DNA of 64,000 bases, taken from assembly GCF_964340395.1 (NCBI RefSeq), contig NC_135553.1:5116001-5180000 (forward strand), given 5' to 3'. The notes under the pieces are model-generated. The model was not told where the DNA came from, ran no database searches, and saw only the letters and a list, made by a program, of their open reading frames with translations. A program made the translations under genes and the position numbers. Positions 39,971 through 64,000 of the stretch are shown here, one piece after another. Positions within the stretch are counted from its first letter, which is position 1. Every line of letters starts with the position of its first letter. The stretch is from Glandiceps talaboti (taxonomy: Eukaryota; Hemichordata; Enteropneusta; Spengelidae).

Positions 39971-42900
39971 CTAAGTCGGATAGCTTGAGAAGCCCCAGTC
40001 ATAAATGACCAACATAGGTATACTTAAAATTGTGGGAGCTAGTATTGAGATAGTAACACTGTACAGCATATAGGCCATTTGACTTGAAACAAAACGTCGC
40101 CTAGCTCAACAAGAATCTTACTAACATTTCTACATCTTTTCGTTTGGCTCGACAAATAAATTACTATTATTACACTGGGGCTTGCCATTGTTTGGCGGGA
40201 GAAAAATCTTCCCGCCATTGCTACAGTACTAGTTTATTTGCGGAACTACAGACCATCACCAAACCACGTGTATATTGTAATGACATATATACTTTTCAGG
40301 CATGTAACAATCTTCATTTTTGTCATGTCAGATGATAAATTGTGGCAATGTCAGTAAAGTATTTATCGAGCTACAAAATGACTTGTTTCAACTTAACTGG
40401 TTCCCCCTGTAGCACATATGAATGTAACAGAAAGTCAAAAAATAACTAATTTGAATAAAATGAATGACGTCACCAGCATTATGCAAATTGGCAGTTATCA
40501 TTTAAAAAAAGGTACGAAAATGTGACCTCAAAGTGACCTGCCGACCAATGCATGTCTTATTGCAAGGCTAAAGTATAGTCTCAGGTCTTCAAAGTTTAAA
40601 CACACACCTCTGCTTAAGTTTTGGCCGTGACCTTTCAGGCCGTTCTACTAACCACCGTCCTAAAACTTGATCGGCTTATTTATTTGTAATTGAGTTAGTA
40701 CTTTCGTCTGAGCACTAGTCATGTAGGGGGAAAAGGAAACAGAAGTAGACATCGAGACAGTCAAGGGCCTCGCCAAGTACGGTATGCCTTATTTGGACAT
40801 ATCGGCAAAGTTGTTATTGAGCTACGATTGTGTATAGTACAATTGAAAGTTAGGCATTAAATAGTTGTTCTGATACCCAATTCCTGTAATCGAGAACTGT
40901 GTGTGTATAGCACTCGAGTTCTACTATAACCGGATGGATTTCTTTATATCCTTTAAGAGGAGAACTTAAAATTTTGTGTATTTTAAAATCGAGAGAAAGT
41001 ATTCGATGTCGATTATACGTATTTGTGTCGATAATGCGGTTTAAACCATTCGCTAATGTTAGTTGTGTTTTTCCGGTTATTTACTTTCCCAAGCACCGGT
41101 AAGGCGACCGAGATATGTGGACATACATTTATCACAAGTTTGCGGTATAGCAATGAATTATCGTAACAGGAAATAAATTTGTCAAAGATCTTTAACCTGA
41201 AAATAGGTGACTTTATTCCGGAGCAGCAGGTGTCGGCAGAATCCAAGTCCACAGTCGATGACGCCATTGCATGAAGTATACGGAAGGACAGTGCACAGCA
41301 TATGTCTATAGGAATATAATACTGTGAAAGATAAACATACATGTACGAGTGACCTTGATGAATAAACGGGTATGGACATGTATAGCATGACAGATGAAAC
41401 CAGGTTAATACACGAATAACACGCCTAATATGATTCGATTACCATCGACGGAACTTAATTACAGACTAGCGGTCGTTTTCTCTTTTTTTTCAAATTTTAA
41501 AATGAACACTTTCATCTCAGTTACTGTGAGCTCTGTAACATAAATAAAAACCACTTGTCTCGATGGTCCACTTTTTATCATTGAGCTTTGTAGCAATTGT
41601 CAGGTACATCGATGTTTCATTTTACTCCAGACGACTGACCCATTCTACCGTCACGGTGACAATTACACGTAATCACAATGAGTACCGTCAACTTGAAGAA
41701 AGCCTCTGAAAGAACACAATAGTATTTGTGAATGACAAGTTCGAAAAATTCAATTTTCATGGGGTTTTTTATGAATTCATCTCCAAAAATGATATTACTT
41801 TTTTTCTGGACAGAAAGCTATTATAAAATACTACTAAACATTGACACCAATCTTGAGTAAAATATGCTGTAACATGAACGTGTAATCACAAGGGTTTATA
41901 TTTGATAATGTACTTGACATTCCTGGAGAAGTTAATTGCCAGGCACGCAAGTATTCCAGGTGACTAATTCTATATCAGAATTATGTTCATAGTTATCAAC
42001 AGCTATCAAATAGCAATAACGTCTAATATATGGAAGGCGTGACGGTTAATGGTCATTTTGATTTTGGTGACACCTCAATGATCCGGTGTGCAGTTTTCAT
42101 AGGTCTTAGTAGCACGAAATCTGTGATGTAGGCTGCAGCCCATGACCAGTTTTACATTTAACAATCTGTTCAAAGTCATGGCTACACAGTTTTGTCCTAT
42201 TCTACATCTACATGTCGTCAAAACTGATGTGATCGCTATGCCTATAGAAAGACATATAGAATCTTAGGGTATACGGCTAGACATGCGTACGTTCCGGCTA
42301 CTAGTAGTGTGAGAAAGGAAAGTTACAACGGCACAGGTCAAAACACGATTGCCACTCGATGTACAATGTTCTATTAAATACATAATATACGTAGTTAAAC
42401 AAACAAAAGGTAATTCAGTAGAATGGGAGGTGGGCAGGTAGGGTATATTTTACCGTTTTCTACAACTCTATTGTGTCACTTTTCATTAATCTTCCTTTTT
42501 TGGTGCGAATACTAACTAGGTCAGAATCACCAGAAGAGTTCAAACCATAAATCTTAAATCTGCAATTCTGAAACAATTTGTTTCCAGGATGTTTCTAGGA
42601 TTGGTGTGATTCGTGAGGACTGATCCACGTGCAAATGTTGACGATAAATTCGTCTGATGTCACTTCCCATGCCCTTCACTGGGTTCCCGTTGTGTTGTCA
42701 ATATATCAAATTCACCTCACTGTATAACGTAAGATGTATGTGTGTTGGTTTTCAGTAACACAGATGATGTGAACCATCCTTTCTCCTGTGCCCCATTGTC
42801 TATCTGTCTTCGTATTTTTTCCTTTTCCCAATTATACAACTTATCCGTAAGTTTTCTTGAATACCAGAACATTTTTTAGGTTAGCCCCAGTCCGTAAACT

Positions 42901-45825
42901 CTATTCTGTTTTGATCCTGTAATGCCCCTTCCCCCATAAAAAAACCCAACGAAACCCCGGCTGTCAACTGATCTGTAAGGTTTCAATGATCCTCAAGGTA
43001 ATGACAAGAAAATGACAGTTTTGATACTACTTAGTATTGCCCATGTCTACATGGTCTGCTTGTTTTGCACAGTCATCCGGATCGCACTACCCAGACCCGG
43101 ACGTACGCTCTACACTAATGCCAGGTAACTACTAACTGGCCACCATGTTTTATGACACATACATGTATTGCCCTACTCTGCGAACTACAGAAATACTAGA
43201 AGTTTGTATTACTACTAGTAGTATTCTTTCAGTCTTGGTAGCATCCTCAATCATATTTCTTCTCATTATCGGCAGCTACACCTTAGTAGTTGATAGAGTG
43301 TTACTCATGGAAGGTTATCTTCGGTCAAGGTCGACCAATCATTAAACTCAAGAAAGGAAACGTGAACGGCACAGCGCCCCCAAACTTTACTTTAATAAGC
43401 TACTTTCGTTTTCAGTAACTCCACGCATCTGAAAAATCACCGAAGTGTTTCTGCCGGTGGCAATTGGGACAAGGATTTGACCCACATTGATGCCGTGACC
43501 CTTAAAGTGATAACTCAGATAAATCAGTCAATAAGGAGTGACATGTTTTGCTTCTTTGCTTTGACAAGATAATTCACTGACTTCCAGCACTCGACCTGTA
43601 ATTTAAAGGGTGACTTTCTTTGTCTTCCCCTCTTTTCTCATTTTTCTTTACAGATAATAAGCGAATTCGACTTTCCTTGTGACCACATTATTATGCTCTG
43701 TCACACGATAATTCACGGTGTTTACTAAGTAGAACAGTATGAGTCATAGTTCTATAAGGGTATTCATTCCTGAAAATGATAAAAACAGTCCCATGCATCC
43801 ATATCGCCTCTCCACCTATCTAAGTCTCCTACATGATGCGTATTCAGAGATAGATGTTGATATAAATGTGTATAGCTTCCAGATAAAAAACAGAGGGAAC
43901 AGGAAATTCATAGTATAGCAATAGTGGCAAGAGTTAGAAACTGTCTAAGAACGTACAAGAGACCTAGTAACCCATATATGAAGACTGTGGTCCATCAAAG
44001 TGGCATAAGCTGAGTTTATCATATTTCTTACTCGGTGAAAATACTGGCATAAAAAAACTTACTATTCTGGTATAATAATACTAACATTGATGCATGCCTT
44101 TGTTGACATTAAAAATTGTTTCCTGATATTGTTAGTAGAGTTGAGGGACATTGGGGGTTTAATTGACTTTTTATATACAAATAAATTATAACTCTGGTAA
44201 CATAGGGCGAGGTAGTCTATCAGGTAGCCCTCGGATGTTCTTCCGATAAAATACGACACACAGCCGAACAACGCTATCGAGGATGGAACATCCGATTCGG
44301 GTAAGCCCTCACATGCGAACTTCGTTCGCTTATAGTTATAGCATCGAAAGAAAGCCCGAACGTCTAGCAGCAAGACTAAGGGCGAGGCGTTATAGCAATG
44401 TTAAGAGCTTCACATTTGATGTCATTTCTTGAAACACATATGCAATGATGCGAGAACAAGCTCCTAATATTGTTTATTTCCCATAATTCCTCACCCAGTG
44501 TACAACAGGCCTCTTCTAAACATTATTCGCCAATTTACACACCTTCTTTTTAGAGAGGTCGCACTATACATGGTTTGTAGAAATGACATTTATATTTGTA
44601 GGTGTTCTAAGCACACAGAAATACAGCCAGGATAAAATCAACCCCACCCGTACCCGTGTTCCCCTTTCATTATAACGCCGAGCATTTTCCGGTGCTTTAC
44701 TCCTTGAATTTTTGACCTTTTGGCCACTAGTATTCATATCATAGAAGTAAACTCTAGTTCATGTTTCATTTTCCTCGGGCGAGACAAAAAGTCAATTTGT
44801 GCAGCAAGGAGATGTTACATTTACAACGTACGAGGGCGCTATTCACTGAAAATCTGTGGAATTAATGTTGCGCCACTCTTGTTCAGGGGTTTTTGCATGA
44901 CCACTGTCGAACTAATGGCAATTGAAGACTACATATACATAGATACTCATGTTGAAATGTTTTCACCTGATGAATAATTGGTCACAGTCAGTAAAGAACT
45001 CAAAGTCACAAGCACATAATCTATAAAGTTGAAACCTGTGTCAGCCTTTTATTTCTTTTTTCTCTTCTATCAATTGTGGGTTTCTTTGTCAATTTAAATT
45101 TGTTGTTTACACTGATCCAAATTTAAATAAGAGGCGGGGATATCGAGATAATAATCATACCATATGTTTATTCAGTATTAATGGCCACCGGACAAAAATG
45201 TCCAAACCTTGAAATCAAATGAATAGTTCACTAGAAAAATAACTATTGAAATACAAGACGTGAAAAGATAAGGATAAACAAGAAAGTTCACAATCAAAGT
45301 TAGTTTTGTGGCATATAATATATCTACTTAGTTTTGTGGCATACAATATGTATCTATTTAGTTTTCTCTTAGTACCAACATTATGTGATGACACAAGTAT
45401 TGTAGATTTATATTCAAGTGGTGGGTTATAGAAATAGACACTGTGCGATGGTCCCTAACATGTAATGTATATGGATTTTGTTACTGGCCCGAGCCATGCC
45501 ACGGGGTTTATGGATCGTTTTGGTTTTGTTCTTCTCAAGAATCATGCAACAGATTTACTTGCAACTTGACAGTCGGCATCAATAGAGTTTTTCTAAGTTT
45601 GTGATACTGTATTCCGTATCTTTGTATTCACCAATTTAGATTTATTAGCGATTCATGTATCTATTATGAATGATCATCCTATTTCACATGAATGTGATCA
45701 ACATCTTTTTATATTATGAATACATCTCTGCTATTAATTTTTAACTCTAAGTTCTGTGTTATAATTATGAATTATGACATCACGAGAAAATGGCTCATAT
45801 GAGAATCTCTAGTAATACGTAGGTC

Positions 45826-50293
<4,468 letters not shown>

Positions 50294-50696
50294 GATTAGA
50301 AGGATTATAGAATTTGCAGTAAACGCCAATCTACTGCTGATCACCGAGTTAAACTATTTTCACCTGCAGAAGGTTCTACCCAGTAAGGCAGTTGTTCGTT
50401 GCATCGAGTAAGGCCAGGTCATGGGTCAAAGAGTCAAGGCATCAATAGCTGACCTTGGACTTTATACAGAGGAGTTGTGAAAATATCGAGCTTTCAGTCG
50501 TTCTCCATATCATGAATGAAAATAAACATATCTTCAGTTATTATCATATTTCCCTTATAACTATGCAACATTTTAAGTGGCTAATTAGTTATTTTATAGT
50601 CATAATGGGAATAGGAGTAAAGAGATAACTTTACCGCTAGAGGGCAGACTTTATTGAAAAGTTATACATTGATGAATATTCTTACTTCTTGACTAG

Positions 50697-50807
50697 GTTG
50701 AACACGGAGCTGATATACGTTGCAAGGATATCAACGATAGTACACCACTAATGAAAGCAGCATCAGGAGGGCATACTGACGTCATGTCTATTTTACTTGA
50801 AACTGCA
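50697..50807 (+). pseudogene. Orphan ankyrin-repeat exon (TRPA-like)
   Basis: Follows CTTGACTAG and encodes 37 residues, VEHGADIRCKDINDSTPLMK and on to LLETA, a full ankyrin repeat. It is followed by GTTAGT, a possible donor giving a 0-0 phase exon; otherwise the frame stops three codons later. Sixteen of 37 residues match exon 5 of the downstream TRPA-like gene, including GAD and TPLM. No neighbouring exon on the same strand could be found, and it lies upstream of that gene's first exon and only 404 bp from the sulfotransferase start. It may be a relic of a duplicated gene; an exon of an unrecognised gene is the alternative. Confidence 0.65.
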
Positions 50808-50952
50808 GTTAGTGATTGATAGACAATATGAATATTTCTTGTAGATTATATTATATATGCATTGATTTTATCGGAATCAGATCTCCTTAAACTTTTGAAA
50901 TTGGTCCTCGTGCCAGTGGCAAATATCTAAATTCAGCCATAAGATATCCTGC

Positions 50953-50954
<2 letters not shown>

Positions 50955-51022
<68 letters not shown>

Positions 51023-51032
51023 GCGCGCGCGC

Positions 51033-51066
<34 letters not shown>

Positions 51067-51110
51067 ACAAACAAACAAACAAACAAACAAACAAACAAAC
51101 AAACAAACAA
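50955..51110. repeat. Compound microsatellite (AC)n (GC)n (ACGC)n (AAAC)n
   Basis: Three adjacent simple-repeat blocks that change by single-base steps. The Val/Cys and Ala/Arg ORFs over it are artefacts. Confidence 0.95.
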
Positions 51111-51867
51111 CAATTACAATCACGCAAAACAAGTAGATAAATCACTATATGTGTGAGTTGAACTTTTGTATATAAACGACTTTTCATTGTACGTGATTTA
51201 TGCCATGTCAACGAACTCTTTGTTGTGTATCACTCTGTCGTGACTTCGATACAAGTGACCACCAATCAGTTTACTCTCCAGGACATAATTGAAGTCAGTT
51301 AATAGTCTAGATTTTGTTTACATTTATTTATCCACGTTAACACGGCAACTTTGTATCTATGACTAATGTGAGGACACGGAGTGCATGTTGTATAAGAATT
51401 TAAATGTTATGCTGTCAGACAGAACTTACGCTCGCTCAACAACGAAAGCTGTTACATGCTACGAATGTAAGGTAAGTTTTGAAAGTCAAAGTCACCATTT
51501 TTTTGGTGTCTTGATAAGCGAAGCCCTTAATATTTTTTAGATGTGTTGATTTCAAGCCATACGATTTAGTGTTCTTTTTTGTTGATTAAATTGGTCTACT
51601 ACGATGTTTATATCAATACATGTCGATGGCACTCAAAATGGTCTCCCAGCGTTACTCGCACAGTTGATTGCACCATCGAGGTAGGAAGTGGGACTCCTCC
51701 ATGATTGCATAATACTGTTTTCCTTGACATGTATATTGTTAGTGGAAGAACACTAAATCATATTATCGAATTGTTTATCTATTAGTCATATCTGGTAAAT
51801 ACCAGTCATTGAAGAGAAGGTAAGTACTATAAAGTAGAATACAACCAGTAACTGTCAATATTCTCAA

Positions 51868-51951
51868 TTAGCCTGGAATCCATGAGGATATTAAATGTTT
51901 TGATGGGAAAACTAAAATTTAAAATCCCCATTCACATAGATTCCAGGCTAA
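51868..51951. repeat. 84-bp hairpin with 13-bp perfect inverted ends
   Basis: TTAGCCTGGAATC at 51868-51880 and its exact reverse complement at 51939-51951. The arms continue imperfectly inward (GAGGATATTAAA against GGGGATTTTAAA in inverse). Confidence 0.65.
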
Positions 51952-53409
51952 CCAGTAGTAAACGATAAACTGCATACGAGATTATATATGTTGTATAACG
52001 GGAACATAGACTTTATTTTGTCAAAGCTATGAGTTTGGCGTCACGCCCTCACTCAAAGCCAAAACCAGGTGAGAGATGCTTACCTGTCCAAGGTCAAGAC
52101 CGAAGTGTCTAACCTCCGGCGCTTTGGTCGATACAATAATTAAATTACATTCGCAATAAACTTTCGGAGTCACGGATACTAGATGAGCGTTCTCGAATTA
52201 CAATCGGTCATGCATAATTATGAGCATCATGAACAATGTAACATAACAATGGAATAAATAGTGTCTAATGATTCATTGCGATTTACATCATGTATTGCAT
52301 CCACACTTGCAGAGGGTGGAACATTGTGTTCAGAGCAAGAAATAATACAACGGTCGAGTAAAAACAATGAAAGACAATAATAGGGTCAGTAAATAGCCTA
52401 CATCATCTATGATATTGTTTTCATCCGTGATTAAAAAGAAAAAATATATAAAAGCTGAAGAAAAGTTAGCTATCGTTTCTAGTGTCCTAATTGCATATAT
52501 TATCTTTTGCCTATAAGGCATCATAAGCTTATCTTCACGACTAGAAACAATTGCGAGGTAAATCACTAAAATTTGATAAATATCAAGGTCATAAATGTCA
52601 TCGTAAAGTTATTACAAGTTTTCTCTTTTTAAAAAAAGAATAACACAAACACGTTCTTTAAATTTCTTATTACGTGCGATGTCGGCTTCAATAGAGACGA
52701 ACATATACAGATGAACACCAAATGAATGTTTGATTTGATTTCAACAGTGCGCATGTCAAGGAAAGTCATCGATAAATTCAACAAGTGAAAGCCGCTACAC
52801 TCATAAATATTCATAAGTTGACCGGCTTGCTTTCAGTAACGCACATATTATTAACAGCATATGTTGGAATGACACATCCAAAAATGTAACGCATGAACCA
52901 ACCTAATAACGGGTAGTATACAGTTACTTAACGGAGCTATGGATTGGCAATGAACTTATCCTACCGTAACCTATCATTGTCGTAAAACACACCTCTACAA
53001 CACGGCATTCCTCAATCAAGTTTGTAAGAGCCGAAACATACAGGTAAGGTATGTATGTACGTGTACAGTGGACACATGTCGTCGCCGTTTTACAGAATAT
53101 TTTGACATAATAGCTCTCAACCGTTATATTAAGTCTAATACCAACTATCCCAGCTTGTTTATATCACAATTGTTGGGCTTAACACTATGATTTTATACAA
53201 ACATACTATTAACTAGTCGACTGAAATGTACATAAACATTGAGGCCGTCCCGAATGTAGCGGTTGTGTTCTATAGGTATTGTTTTGTATTGTTATTGAAA
53301 CGTGCGTCTTTTTATTACTTGATACCGTTAGTGCAGGGCTTCCATTGATTGTGTAAGCTGATAAGACGTCTGTCCTTCGAGGAGTTGGTATTAGCTCAGA
53401 ACAAACGAT

Positions 53410-64000
<10,591 letters not shown>

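Larger units (their letters stand above)
50294..53409. other. Intergenic region between the divergent sulfotransferase and TRPA-like genes
   Basis: About 3.1 kb that should hold both promoters. Contents: the orphan ankyrin exon (50697-50807), a compound (AC)n/(ACGC)n/(AAAC)n microsatellite (50955-51110) and a small hairpin (51868-51951). No TATA box was assigned. Confidence 0.6.

Noticed and set aside
44062-44373. 103-codon minus-strand ORF
   Set aside because: No splice context, domain or composition signal; length is compatible with chance.
50887-51211. Val/Cys and Ala/Arg-rich minus-strand ORFs
   Set aside because: Translation of the compound (AC)n microsatellite.

Overview
The window is animal nuclear DNA with small exons, long AT-rich introns, consensus GT-AG junctions and dense microsatellites. 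The gene content (an SLC38A10-type transporter, a cytosolic SULT-type sulfotransferase, a long ankyrin array of TRPA type, and an ORF with an angiopoietin-like N-terminal motif) suggests an invertebrate deuterostome such as an amphioxus. That assignment is inference; no single base pattern proves it. No rRNA, tRNA, CRISPR array or bacterial-style operon was recognised.

Layout. (1) 1-25584, plus strand: the 3' eleven coding exons of an SLC38A10-like sodium-coupled neutral amino acid transporter. The 5' end lies outside the window. Exon phases join without a break into 889 residues: the last transmembrane helices, then a roughly 640-residue acidic, glutamine-rich coiled tail. Its introns hold short inverted-repeat elements, a 340-bp foldback and several diverged tandem arrays. 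(2) 25585-34267: no gene recognised; low-copy sequence, one diverged tandem array and a large (TGTC)n(TC)n tract. (3) 34268-35101, minus strand: an uninterrupted 277-residue ORF with a signal peptide, an angiopoietin-like Cys-x-Phe-Thr motif and two coiled coils, but no fibrinogen domain. (4) 35102-45825: no gene recognised; it has a 50-bp minisatellite and next to it a diverged array with a period of about 138 bp. (5) 45826-50293, minus strand: a complete six-exon cytosolic sulfotransferase of 315 residues with all main PAPS-binding and catalytic motifs. One exon lacks an AG acceptor at its expected edge, and another uses a 119-nt (TC)n microsatellite as its polypyrimidine tract. (6) 50697-50807, plus strand: a lone ankyrin exon with no partner exons, most similar to exon 5 of the next gene. 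(7) 53410-64000, plus strand: the first twelve exons (561 residues, about 14 ankyrin repeats) of a TRPA-type channel gene, cut by the window edge before any transmembrane segment.

The genes do not form a pathway: they are an amino acid transporter, a secreted coiled-coil protein, a sulfo-conjugation enzyme and a probable sensory channel. The sulfotransferase and TRPA-like genes are divergent, about 3.1 kb apart, with the orphan ankyrin exon between them. The most useful leads are the orphan exon, the two unusual splice acceptors of the sulfotransferase, the angiopoietin-like ORF without a fibrinogen domain, and several undescribed short mobile or foldback elements.
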